From positions 1 to 49,865 of the forward strand of contig DEIV01000044.1 in assembly GCA_002352665.1 (NCBI GenBank): 49,865 nucleotides of DNA. The letters are read 5' to 3'. The notes under the pieces were generated by a model. The model was given only the letters and a program-made list of their open reading frames with translations. It did not search any database and was not told the origin of the DNA. How positions within the stretch are numbered: the stretch's first letter is position 1; every line of letters begins with the position of its first letter. The position numbers were made by a program, and so were the translations under genes. Positions 24,310 through 33,058 of the stretch are shown here, one piece after another. The DNA is from Flavobacteriaceae bacterium UBA2765 (GTDB lineage Bacteria > Bacteroidota > Bacteroidia > Flavobacteriales > Flavobacteriaceae).

Positions 24310-25590
24310 CTACAAAGCTTTCTTCATCTTAGCCTTAATTTCTTTTAAACATAAATTTCCTATACTGCCTAAATGTGTATGTCGAACCTCCTTGTTCGGT
24401 TTAAATTCTCCTTTTTCAACTTTTGCTCCAACAATTTTATAAGCATCTCTAAAAGCCACATCCTCTTGAACTAGTTTATTTACTTCTTCTACAGTAAATA
24501 AATAATCATATTTAGAATCATTTAATATCTCGGTATTTACCTCAACATTCTGAATAGAAAATAATAATAATTCTAAGCAAGATTTGAGTGTTTGAATGGC
24601 GGGTAGTACACTAGCTTTTAACAATTGCAAATCACGTTGGTATCCACTTGGCAGGTTGTTAGTAATTAAAGTCAATTCATAGGGTAAGGCTTGAATAGCA
24701 TTACATTTGGCTCTTATCAATTCAAAAACATCAGGGTTCTTTTTATGAGGCATAATACTAGAACCGGTAGTTAATTCATCCGGAAAAGAGACAAAATTAA
24801 AATTCTGACTCATATACAGGCAAATATCCATTGCAAATTTAGAGAGCGTTCCGGCAACCGCACTCAACCCATAAGCCAAAGCTTTTTCTGTTTTTCCTCT
24901 ACTCATTTGAGCAGCAACCACATTGTATTTCAAAGTTTCAAAACCCAATAATTCAGTAGTTAAATTTCTATCAATATTAAAAGAACTTCCATAACCGGCA
25001 GCTGAGCCTAAAGGATTTTGATCTGCAATTTTATAGGCTGCGTTTAACATATATATATCGTCAATTAGACTTTCGGCATAACTAGAAAACCAAAGCCCAA
25101 AAGAGGAAGGCATAGCTACTTGTAAATGAGTGTAGCCCGGTAAGAGTACATTTTTATGTTCATCCGCTTTTGCAATCAACACATCAAATAAAGCTTTAAT
25201 TTGTGCTTTGATCTCAGAAATCTCATCTTTTAAATATAAATGCACATCCACCAATACTTGGTCATTTCTAGAACGCGCCGTATGAATTTTTTTACCGGTA
25301 TCACCTAACATTTCTGTCAATAAAAATTCTACTTTTGAGTGTACATCTTCAAAAGTATCTTCTATGGTAAAATTACCTTTTGAAATGTCTTGTAGTATAT
25401 TATTAAGGGCTGCTTCTACAGATATTATTTCTTTTGTTGTTAAAATATCAATCTTATGTAACATTTTGGCATGTGCAATAGAGCCTAAAACGTCATATTT
25501 TGCAAGTATTAAATCTAGCTCTCTGTCATTGCCAACAGTAAACATATCTATTTTTTTATCGGTGTTAAATCCTTTATCCCAAAGCTTCAT
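24310..25590 (-). CDS. argH: Argininosuccinate lyase
   Basis: 426 residues. Splits argininosuccinate into arginine and fumarate, the last step of the pathway. The fumarase/lyase signature GSSIMPHKKNPD is intact, as are TARSRNDQV and GYTHLQVAMPSSFG in the N-terminal half. It lacks the longer C-terminal domain of some lyases but the end (GNLCLKEIKAKMKKAL) is duplicated nearby, which confirms the stop. It is the last gene of the minus-strand arginine cluster and is separated from argE by about 200 bases of repeat-rich sequence. Confidence 0.96.
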   Translation of the reverse strand: MKLWDKGFNTDKKIDMFTVGNDRELDLILAKYDVLGSIAHAKMLHKIDILTTKEIISVEAALNNILQDISKGNFTIEDTFEDVHSKVEFLLTEMLGDTGKKIHTARSRNDQVLVDVHLYLKDEISEIKAQIKALFDVLIAKADEHKNVLLPGYTHLQVAMPSSFGLWFSSYAESLIDDIYMLNAAYKIADQNPLGSAAGYGSSFNIDRNLTTELLGFETLKYNVVAAQMSRGKTEKALAYGLSAVAGTLSKFAMDICLYMSQNFNFVSFPDELTTGSSIMPHKKNPDVFELIRAKCNAIQALPYELTLITNNLPSGYQRDLQLLKASVLPAIQTLKSCLELLLFSIQNVEVNTEILNDSKYDYLFTVEEVNKLVQEDVAFRDAYKIVGAKVEKGEFKPNKEVRHTHLGSIGNLCLKEIKAKMKKAL

Positions 25591-25608
25591 AATTATAATT
25601 TTTTATTC

Positions 25609-25640
25609 CATCCCTAAACTTTCCAAAAGGAAAGGGAATT
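25609..25640 (-). repeat. Type-A-related palindromic repeat between argE and argH
   Basis: On the minus strand: AATTCCCTTTCCTTTTGGAA then AGTTTAGGGATG. The stem is CTTTCC-TTTT-GGAAAG (as CCTTTCC../..GGAAAGt) in the same frame of AATTCCC...(C/T)TAGGG(G)(A/T)TG as R3. Thus it has the same layout with a different stem. A further ACACCCCTA tail-like piece lies at about 25672-25680, with an ATCCCGATAACTATTGGT remnant at about 25678. The 201-bp gap between argH and argE contains no gene. Confidence 0.45.
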
Positions 25641-25791
25641 TTTGTTGTTATTTTTATTTAATACACCCCTAAATCTCATCCCGATAACTATTGGTAAGAA
25701 AAAGAACAATGCTATAAGACCACTTTATTTTCAGAACAAAGACATTAATAAGTCTAACATTCATCTCGAAGCCTTTTCTTTTTCTCCTTAT

Positions 25792-26850
25792 TTATAAAAC
25801 TCCATTTAATATTTCTATATATAATTTTATTCCTTCTTCAATTTCCTTTACAAAAATAAACTCATCAGCTGTATGCGACCTTAGGGAATCGCCCGGACCT
25901 AGTTTTAAGGATGGACAAGTTAGAACCGCCTGATCTGACAACGTAGGTGAACCATATGTTGTTCTACCTAAAGCAATTCCAGATTTTACTAAAGGATGAT
26001 CTATGGGAATTGACGACGAATTCAATCGTAAAGATCGTTCTTTTACTTCAACTTTTACATGTTCTTTTACAATTTCGAGTACTTCATTATTACTATAAGC
26101 ATCTGTAATACGGATATCTACCACAAAATTACATTCAGCCGGGATAACATTATGTTGTGATCCGGCAATAATTTGTGTAACCGTCATTTTTATTTTACCC
26201 AAAGTTTCTGACACATTAGCAAACTCATAATTTCTAAACCAATCAATGGCATCCATTGCATTATAAATTGAATTTTCTCCTAAGCCATGAGCGGCATGCC
26301 CAGCCTTACCATGTGCAGTACAATCTAATACTAATAGCCCTTTTTCTGCCACCGCAAGTTGCATTAATGTTGGTTCGCCAACAATAGCAACATCAATTGT
26401 TGGTAATAATGGAAGTACACTATTCAACCCATTTTGACCAGAACTTTCCTCCTCCGCTGAAGCTACAATTATCAAATTATAATTTAAATTTTGATGCTCA
26501 TAATAAAAGGTAAATAATGCCATTAAAGACACCAAACATCCACCTGCATCATTACTACCCAAACCATACAGTTTACCATTGATAATCTCTGGCTGAAAAG
26601 GATCTCGAGTATATCCTTTATTAGGCATAACAGTATCATGATGAGAATTTAGCAAAATAGTAGGTTTTGAGGCATCAAAATATTTGTTCTTGACCCAAAC
26701 ATTATGTTGGCTGCTGTCAAATTTTATATTGTGGGTAGAAAACCATTGCATAATCAACAGTGCTGTTTCATCTTCTTCAGAAGAAAAAGATTGCTTAGAA
26801 ATCAATTGATGTAATAATGCAATAGCTTCTCTGGTAAGTTGTTCTATCAT
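25792..26850 (-). CDS. argE: M20-family N-acyl-ornithine/N-acyl-citrulline deacylase (ArgE-type)
   Basis: 352 residues. Removes the N-acyl blocking group late in the pathway. Zinc-site motifs are LLNSHHDTVMP (first His), GLGSNDAGG (bridging Asp), ASAEEESSGQNG (catalytic Glu and ligand), VAIVGEPT and the C-terminal LGPGDSLRSHTADEF (last His). Because the neighbouring carbamoyltransferase is of the N-acyl type, the substrate is probably N-acyl-citrulline rather than N-acyl-ornithine; whether the acyl is acetyl or succinyl cannot be read from this protein. It overlaps argB by four bases. Confidence 0.9.
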   Translation of the reverse strand: MIEQLTREAIALLHQLISKQSFSSEEDETALLIMQWFSTHNIKFDSSQHNVWVKNKYFDASKPTILLNSHHDTVMPNKGYTRDPFQPEIINGKLYGLGSNDAGGCLVSLMALFTFYYEHQNLNYNLIIVASAEEESSGQNGLNSVLPLLPTIDVAIVGEPTLMQLAVAEKGLLVLDCTAHGKAGHAAHGLGENSIYNAMDAIDWFRNYEFANVSETLGKIKMTVTQIIAGSQHNVIPAECNFVVDIRITDAYSNNEVLEIVKEHVKVEVKERSLRLNSSSIPIDHPLVKSGIALGRTTYGSPTLSDQAVLTCPSLKLGPGDSLRSHTADEFIFVKEIEEGIKLYIEILNGVL

Positions 26851-27626
26851 AATATTATGGTTGTGTGTTTTCTATTGTTTTTTGTAATAACCTCAGCATT
26901 TCCAATAATTATTTTTGAAACTCCATTTTGTAATGCATAAAAACAATTTTCTAGTTTAGGAAGCATGCCTTCTCTAATAATTTTTTCATTTCTTAAATGT
27001 TTATACGATGCTGTATTAATATTCTCAATGACAGAATTCTCATCATTTACATCTTTTAAAACCCCGCTTTTTTCAAAACAATAATACAAAACAACTTCAT
27101 AATCATCCGTTAAAGCAGCAGCGACTTCTGCTGCAATAGTATCCGCATTAGTATTGAGCAATTGTCCTTTCTTATCATGTGTGATGGCACAAAAAACGGG
27201 TGACAAATTATTTTTTAGCATCATTATAATAGTTGAAGAACTTACCAAATCAACATCTCCGGCAAAACCGTAATCAATATTGATTACAGTCCGCTTGTGT
27301 GCTTTGATAGCATTACCATCTGCTCCTGACAATCCGAAAGCATTACAATTATTATGTTGTAATTGAGCTACAATATTTTTATTGAGCAAACCTGCATATA
27401 CCATAGTCACTATTTCTAAATTGGCAACATCTGTAATACGTCTCCCATCAATCATTTTTGGTTTGAGTTGTAGTTTATTGGCCAACTCTGTTGCTTTTTT
27501 TCCACCACCATGAACAAGAATTTTTAAACCTTTTATTGTAGCAAAATCCAGTAAGAAAGCACTTAATGCTTCTTTATCATTGATAATATTGCCTCCGATT
27601 TTTACGATATTTACTAATGGTTTCAT
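26847..27626 (-). CDS. argB: Acetylglutamate kinase-type amino acid kinase
   Basis: 259 residues from the ATG at 27626 (KPLVNIVKIGGNIIND). An alternative GTG at 27644 would add six residues derived from a repeat and is less likely. VKIGG supplies the phosphate-binding lysine, LVHGGGKKATELANKL the substrate/phosphate glycine loop, and NTNADTIAAEVA the nucleotide side. Phosphorylates the gamma-carboxyl of the N-acylated glutamate. Overlaps argE by four bases; a type-A repeat lies between it and argF'. Confidence 0.93.
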   Translation of the reverse strand: MKPLVNIVKIGGNIINDKEALSAFLLDFATIKGLKILVHGGGKKATELANKLQLKPKMIDGRRITDVANLEIVTMVYAGLLNKNIVAQLQHNNCNAFGLSGADGNAIKAHKRTVINIDYGFAGDVDLVSSSTIIMMLKNNLSPVFCAITHDKKGQLLNTNADTIAAEVAAALTDDYEVVLYYCFEKSGVLKDVNDENSVIENINTASYKHLRNEKIIREGMLPKLENCFYALQNGVSKIIIGNAEVITKNNRKHTTIIL

Positions 27627-27640
27627 ACTCTCATTTTTAC

Positions 27641-27669
27641 GCACCCTAAGCCCTCTTAAGAGGGGAATT
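27641..27669 (-). repeat. Type-A repeat R5 forming the argF' 3' end
   Basis: On the minus strand AATTCCCCTCTTAAGAGGG then CTTAGGGTGC, followed by GTAAAAAT as after R4. It supplies the final codons of argF' (SPLKRA and the TAG stop) and most of the sequence between argF' and argB. Confidence 0.7.
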
Positions 27670-28614
27670 GCTATTTTCTAATATCCTTTTGAGCACTATT
27701 TGTGCAGCAAACGTTCTGTTTTTGGCTTGTTCAATTACCAATGAGTTTTTATCATCTATTACGGCATCTTCAACTACAACATTTCTTCTAACCGGCAAAC
27801 AATGCATAAATTTTGCGTTATTTGTTCCTTGCATTTTTTGTTGCGTTATCATCCAATTTTTATCTTGTGATTGTACTTTACCATAATCATTAAAAGTGCT
27901 CCAATTTTTTGTATAAATAAAATCGGCATTTTCAAAAGCCTTTTTCTGATCATATTCAATCATTACACCCTCAGTTATTTTAGTATCCAATTCGTAACCT
28001 TTTGGATGTGTTATTACAAAATCAACATCTTGTAATTGCATTATCTCAACGAATGAATTTGCAACCGCATGTGGCAATGCTTTAGGATGCGGAGCCCAAC
28101 TCAACACTACTTTTGGTTTCTGTTTCACTTTATTTTCAGCCAATGTAATGGCATCAGCCAATGCCTGTAAGGGATGACCGGTAGCACTTTCCAGACTCAC
28201 CACCGGAACTGTTGCATATTGCACAAATGCATTGATCACTTTTTCATTGTAATCCTCTTCTTTATTGGTTAATCCTGCAAAAGCTCTAATAGCTAATATA
28301 TCACAATATTGAGAAACAACTTGTGCTGCTTCTTTCACATGTTCAGAACTAGCATTATTCATTATAGATCCATCTTCAAACTCCAATACCCATCCATCAT
28401 GAGATATATTCATTATCATAACCTCCATACCTAAATTCTGTGCCGCCTTTTGAGTACTTAATCTTGTTCTTAAACTCGGATTAAAAAAAAGCATAACAAG
28501 CGTTTTATGCTTACCTAAACTTTCAAAAGCAAAGGGGTTCTTTTTTAAAGCAATGGCTTCGTCAACAAGATTTGCTAATGATGTTATATCTGAAGTGTTT
28601 GTATATTTTTTCAT
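27646..28614 (-). CDS. argF': N-acyl-ornithine carbamoyltransferase, probably N-succinyl-specific (ArgF')
   Basis: 322 residues. Carbamoyl phosphate site FFNPSLRTRLST (residues 43-54), HPLQALAD and MHCLPVRRNVVV; the WAPHPKALPHAVANSF loop is the proline-rich loop that marks the acetyl/succinyl-ornithine branch, absent from ordinary ArgF. In that branch the residue at about 90-92 decides specificity: Glu92 in Xanthomonas acetylornithine enzyme, Pro90 in the Bacteroides fragilis succinylornithine enzyme, and Ser or Pro at that site was reported to convert the former to the latter. Here the site (ASSEH) is Ser90. Specificity for succinylornithine is therefore inferred. The C-terminal SPLKRA and stop come from repeat R5. 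Confidence 0.9.
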   Translation of the reverse strand: MKKYTNTSDITSLANLVDEAIALKKNPFAFESLGKHKTLVMLFFNPSLRTRLSTQKAAQNLGMEVMIMNISHDGWVLEFEDGSIMNNASSEHVKEAAQVVSQYCDILAIRAFAGLTNKEEDYNEKVINAFVQYATVPVVSLESATGHPLQALADAITLAENKVKQKPKVVLSWAPHPKALPHAVANSFVEIMQLQDVDFVITHPKGYELDTKITEGVMIEYDQKKAFENADFIYTKNWSTFNDYGKVQSQDKNWMITQQKMQGTNNAKFMHCLPVRRNVVVEDAVIDDKNSLVIEQAKNRTFAAQIVLKRILENSNSPLKRA

Positions 28615-28683
28615 ACTTAATGTAATTCTTTTAAAATCTACTCAAAACGTATTGCTAGTGCATAACATTCGAGCAGACATTAC

Positions 28684-29820
28684 TCAATCAATATCAAATA
28701 AAATTTCTTTTAAACTTTCAAAAAACACATCAATATGTTTTTTTTGAACTGTTAAAGGTGGTAAAATTCTCAATAATTTTTTATTATTGGCCCCACCGGT
28801 AAAAATATGTTTGTTATAAATTAATTCTTTTCTCAATGTTGATATTTCAAAATCAAATTCTAAACCCAGCATTAATCCCCTACCCTTCACATTTTTAATT
28901 TGAGATATTGTTTTGGATCTCTCAATAAAATAAGTTGACATTTCTTGAGTATGTTTTATAAGTTCTTCCTTTTCAATAATATCCAAGACAGCAATAGAAG
29001 CTGCACTTGCCAAATGATTACCACCAAATGTAGTTCCTAACATACCGTAACTCGCCTTTAATTTTGGTGAAATTAATATCCCACCAACAGGAAAACCATT
29101 TCCCATCCCCTTCGCTATAGAAATAATATCGGGTTGAATTTGATGATATTGATGAGCGAAAAATTTACCACTTCTACCATATCCTGATTGAATTTCATCG
29201 AGAATTAAAATGACTTGGTATTTTTTACATAATTTCTCCAAACCTTGAAAAAATACTGTGGTACCTTCATCTAGTCCACCAACACCTTGAATTCCTTCAA
29301 TAATTACAGCACACACATCTCCTTTATCAAGTTCATTTTTAACTAAATCAATATCGTTTAATGGCAAAAATGTAACTGGATTACAACTGTTAATCGGAGC
29401 AATAATTTTGGGGTTATCTGTGATCGATACCGCTGCAGATGTACGCCCATGAAAGGAATTACGAAAAGCAATTACTCTTTTTTTATCTGTATAAAATGAA
29501 GCTAATTTTAATGCATTCTCATTTGCTTCTGCCCCGGAATTACATAAAAACAAATTATAATCAGGATAACCCGAAATTTTGGCCAATTTTTCCGCTAATT
29601 TATTTTGTAACGGATTTTTAACTGCATTAGAATAAAATCCTAAAGCATCTATTTGTTCTTTTAATTTTGATATATAATATGGATGACCATGACCAATGGA
29701 TATAACCCCATGACCTCCATAAAAATCTAAAAATGTGATGTTATTTTCATCAGTTACAAAAATATCATTTGCCTTTACCGGAGTTACATCATATAGTTGA
29801 TATACATTGAATAGATTCAT
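28684..29820 (-). CDS. argD: Acetyl/succinylornithine aminotransferase
   Basis: 378 residues from ATG 29820 (NLFNVYQLYDVTPVK); the longer TTG start at 29838 adds MNKHNN and is unlikely. A class III PLP aminotransferase: LDFYGGHGVISIGHGHP, LFLCNSGAEANENALKLA, ILILDEIQSGYGRSG and ISIAKGMGNGFPVGG with the PLP lysine. Interconverts N-acylglutamate semialdehyde and N-acylornithine with glutamate as donor. Upstream sequence has AAATTAC repeated, no other feature. Confidence 0.93.
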   Translation of the reverse strand: MNLFNVYQLYDVTPVKANDIFVTDENNITFLDFYGGHGVISIGHGHPYYISKLKEQIDALGFYSNAVKNPLQNKLAEKLAKISGYPDYNLFLCNSGAEANENALKLASFYTDKKRVIAFRNSFHGRTSAAVSITDNPKIIAPINSCNPVTFLPLNDIDLVKNELDKGDVCAVIIEGIQGVGGLDEGTTVFFQGLEKLCKKYQVILILDEIQSGYGRSGKFFAHQYHQIQPDIISIAKGMGNGFPVGGILISPKLKASYGMLGTTFGGNHLASAASIAVLDIIEKEELIKHTQEMSTYFIERSKTISQIKNVKGRGLMLGLEFDFEISTLRKELIYNKHIFTGGANNKKLLRILPPLTVQKKHIDVFFESLKEILFDID

Positions 29821-29942
29821 ATTATTATGTTTATTCAAATTACAAATTACAAATTAATGTCTATTGAAATTTGACTATTGATCAGATTTTTGTCCAGATA
29901 ATTATTGGGACTATTATTTGACTTTTCTTTAACCTGGTTTAA

Positions 29943-30737
29943 TTACACCTTAGAAATTTCATTTATTTTATTAAAAGATGTCACAATACCCTTAATTAAC
30001 GAGGAACTCAATCCACTATGTTCCATTTCATTCAAACCTTCTATAGTACAGCCTCTAGGTGTAGTTACCCTATCAATTTCTTCTTCGGGATGATTCCCGG
30101 ATTCTACCAACAAAGTAGCTGCTCCTAAACAAGTTTGCATGGCCATTTCTTGAGCAATTTTTGCTTCAAATCCTAATTGTATCGCACCCTGAGTTGTAGC
30201 TCTGATCAAACGCATCCAAAAAGCAATTCCACTTGCACAAATTACGGTTGCTGCTTGCATTTGATCTTCAGGAATTGCAACAGATGTACCCAATCTATTA
30301 AATATGGAAGTGGCTATATCTATTCGTTTTTTACCTTTTTCATTACTGCAAATGCAAGTAATTGATTTTCCAACAGAAATAGCTGTATTTGGCATTGACC
30401 GGACAATAAAATTATCAGCACCAATGACAGATTCCATGCTCGATATTTTAAATCCGGTTATGGTAGAAATAAGTACATGCTTTTCGGTAAGTAAATCTTT
30501 AACGTCTTTGAGAATATTTTCAAAATGTCTGGGTTGTACTGCAAATATGAGTATATCAGAGTGTGTAACGGCCTCTCTATTGTCAGCAGTAACTTTTACA
30601 TGGTCATATTCTGTCCAGTCAGATATACTCTCAGTATTTCTTTTTGTTAAATATAAGCTAGTATAAGCATTGTTGATTATTAAGCCTTTGGCAATTGACA
30701 AGCCTAAATTTCCCGTTCCTATAATTGCTATTTTCAT
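29943..30737 (-). CDS. proC: Pyrroline-5-carboxylate reductase
   Basis: 264 residues from the ATG at 30737, which places the NAD(P) loop IAIIGTGNLGLSIAKGL at residues 3-19; an upstream in-frame start at 30791 would add 18 residues of non-homologous sequence. The C-terminal helical dimer domain has TVICASGIAFWMRLIRA and TTPRGCTIEGLNEMEHSG (the family signature). It makes proline, but its place in arginine clusters is recurrent in Bacteroidetes. This suggests shared handling of glutamate semialdehyde/ornithine flux; that link is inference. Confidence 0.93.
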   Translation of the reverse strand: MKIAIIGTGNLGLSIAKGLIINNAYTSLYLTKRNTESISDWTEYDHVKVTADNREAVTHSDILIFAVQPRHFENILKDVKDLLTEKHVLISTITGFKISSMESVIGADNFIVRSMPNTAISVGKSITCICSNEKGKKRIDIATSIFNRLGTSVAIPEDQMQAATVICASGIAFWMRLIRATTQGAIQLGFEAKIAQEMAMQTCLGAATLLVESGNHPEEEIDRVTTPRGCTIEGLNEMEHSGLSSSLIKGIVTSFNKINEISKV

Positions 30738-30892
30738 ACGTTTAAATTTTAATAATATTTTTATCTCCTCTGTCACGTGGACATTTCCCAAAAGAGAAAA
30801 TTTGAGAAATTGCCAATTATATTTATTTTTTATATTTACTATTTAACATTCCAATCCAATTCTCTCTCCTTTTGAGCTGGTTTGAGGTACAG

Positions 30893-31870
30893 TTAAAAAT
30901 ATGTTGCCTTTAATTGCAAGCCCTCTTTTTCTCCAAAACCAAACATTAGATTCATATTTTGAATAGCTTGTCCAGATGCTCCTTTTAATAAATTATCCGT
31001 AATACAACTTATCAATAATTTATCTTCATGTTTATGTAAATGCAACAAACATTTATTGGTATTTACTACTTGCTTTAAGTGTAAAACCTCATCACTCATA
31101 AAAGTAAAAGCTGCGTCTCTATAAAAGTTGGTATACAATTGTTTTGCTTCTTTTAAAGTACCCTCAAAAGTGGTATAAGCGGTTGCGAAAATGCCTCTAC
31201 TAAAATTACCTCTATTCGGCATAAAATTCAATGTGCTCGAAAATGATGATTGCAATTGTTCTATACTTTGGTTTATTTCTCCCAAATGTTGATGCGTAAA
31301 GGGTTTATAATATGAAAAATTATTATCACGCCAAGTAAAATGAGTAGTTTTAGATAAAGAATTTCCTGCTCCAGTTGCTCCGGTCACTGCATTAACATGG
31401 ATATCATAATGCAACAAACTATGCTTTGCCAATGGTAATAATGCCAACTGAATGGTAGTTGCAAAACAACCGGGATTGGCAATAAAATTTGTAGATATAA
31501 TGGCTTCTCTATTGAGCTCCGGCAAACCATAAACAAAATTCTTTCCTTTAAAAATTTTATCTTTTTCTAATCTAAAATCGTTACTTAAATCTATAATTTT
31601 AGTAGTTGGAGAAAACTCATGTTTTTCTAGAAATGCCTTTGAATTTCCATGACCCAAACATAAAAACAACACATCAACTTCTGTATTAATAGTGTTTGAA
31701 AATTTTTTATCCATCTCACCGATAAGATCTTGGTGTACACTACTTATTGCATTACCTGCATTAGAAGTACTATAAACAAAATTGAGTTTTACTTTTTTGT
31801 GGTGTATCAACAATCTAATAAGTTCTCCAGCAGTATAACCTGCTCCTCCAATAATTCCGACTTGTAACAT
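30893..31870 (-). CDS. argC: N-acyl-gamma-glutamyl-phosphate reductase
   Basis: 325 residues. VGIIGGAGYTAGELIRLL (residues 4-21) binds NADP; the catalytic cysteine is Cys135 in NPGCFAT; GATGAGNSLSKTTHF and NFMPNRGNFSRGIFA follow. Reduces the N-acylglutamyl phosphate made by ArgB to the semialdehyde. The stop of argG lies two bases upstream of its start. Confidence 0.95.
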   Translation of the reverse strand: MLQVGIIGGAGYTAGELIRLLIHHKKVKLNFVYSTSNAGNAISSVHQDLIGEMDKKFSNTINTEVDVLFLCLGHGNSKAFLEKHEFSPTTKIIDLSNDFRLEKDKIFKGKNFVYGLPELNREAIISTNFIANPGCFATTIQLALLPLAKHSLLHYDIHVNAVTGATGAGNSLSKTTHFTWRDNNFSYYKPFTHQHLGEINQSIEQLQSSFSSTLNFMPNRGNFSRGIFATAYTTFEGTLKEAKQLYTNFYRDAAFTFMSDEVLHLKQVVNTNKCLLHLHKHEDKLLISCITDNLLKGASGQAIQNMNLMFGFGEKEGLQLKATYF

Positions 31871-31872
31871 AA

Positions 31873-33054
31873 TTATTGATTTATTTGATTAAATATTTTA
31901 TTTTGATTGGATAAAATTTTAATAAATCCTTTGGCTTCATCAGCCGTCCAACCTAAATTTACCTCACCATAGGCGGCCATCTTGGAATTCATTAAGTCGT
32001 GAATAGAATTTACACCATCAAGGGTAAATCTATAGGGATGTAAGCTCACCATAACATCTCCACTCACATGCTTCTGAGAATCTATTAAAAAAGCCTCTAT
32101 ATTTCGCATTACTTCATCTAAATATTGACCTTCATGCAACATATTACCATACCAATTGGCCAAGTATTCTTTGTGATATTGCTGCCATTTGGTCAATACA
32201 TGTTTTTCTAATAAATGATGTGCTTTAATAATTATTAAGGGTGCTGCAGCCTCAAAACCAACCCTTCCTTTTATTCCAATTATGGTATCACCAACATGAA
32301 TATCTCTACCTATAGCGAATTTTGATGCTATAGAATTCAGAATTTCTATATTATTCTCAGGATTATCTTTTGCATCATTAATCGCCATCAACTCTCCTTT
32401 TTGAAAAGTCAATTTCACATTTTCTGTATCTTGCTTTTCTAACTGACTTGGATAAGCTTCTTCAGGTAATGGTAAATTTGAAGTTAATGTTTCCTTGCCA
32501 CCTACACTGGTGCCCCATAACCCTTTATTAATAGAATATTGAGCTTTTTTCCAAGGAATATCAATTCCATTTTCTTTTAAATACTCAATCTCTTCTTGTC
32601 TGGTTAACTTTAGATCTCTAATAGGTGTAATGATTTCAATTTCAGGAGCTAAAATCTGAAAGATCATATCAAAACGCACTTGGTCATTCCCAGCACCGGT
32701 ACTACCATGGGCAATGTACTTTGCATCAATTTTTTTTGCATGTGTAACAATTTCTATTGCCTGTATAATACGCTCTGCACTTACTGAAAGTGGATAGGTA
32801 TTATTCTTTAATACATTGCCAAAAATGAGATGTTTTATTACTTTATTATAGAATATTGAAATGGCATTGATATTTGTATAAGTTGCTACCCCTAAAGCAT
32901 ATGCTTTTTCTTCTATGACATCTATTTCTTTTGAGGAAAAGCCACCTGTATTTACACTTACGGCATGTACTTCAAAACCTTGACTTTTTGATAAATATTT
33001 TACACAATATGAAGTGTCTAATCCGCCACTATAGGCCAAAACTACTTTTTCCAT
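31873..33054 (-). CDS. argG: Argininosuccinate synthase
   Basis: 393 residues. Couples citrulline with aspartate using ATP. The N-type ATP pyrophosphatase loop AYSGGLDTS is at residues 7-15; AHGSTGAGNDQVRF and GVNSIHDLMNSKMAAYGEVN (near the C-terminus) are typical. It starts four bases downstream of the GNAT gene and ends two before argC, so translation is tightly coupled. Confidence 0.95.
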   Translation of the reverse strand: MEKVVLAYSGGLDTSYCVKYLSKSQGFEVHAVSVNTGGFSSKEIDVIEEKAYALGVATYTNINAISIFYNKVIKHLIFGNVLKNNTYPLSVSAERIIQAIEIVTHAKKIDAKYIAHGSTGAGNDQVRFDMIFQILAPEIEIITPIRDLKLTRQEEIEYLKENGIDIPWKKAQYSINKGLWGTSVGGKETLTSNLPLPEEAYPSQLEKQDTENVKLTFQKGELMAINDAKDNPENNIEILNSIASKFAIGRDIHVGDTIIGIKGRVGFEAAAPLIIIKAHHLLEKHVLTKWQQYHKEYLANWYGNMLHEGQYLDEVMRNIEAFLIDSQKHVSGDVMVSLHPYRFTLDGVNSIHDLMNSKMAAYGEVNLGWTADEAKGFIKILSNQNKIFNQINQ

Positions 33055-33058
33055 ATAC

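Noticed and set aside
30738..30791. Longer start for proC
   Set aside because: The added 18 residues precede the NAD(P)-binding strand that starts the family; the ATG at 30737 fits.
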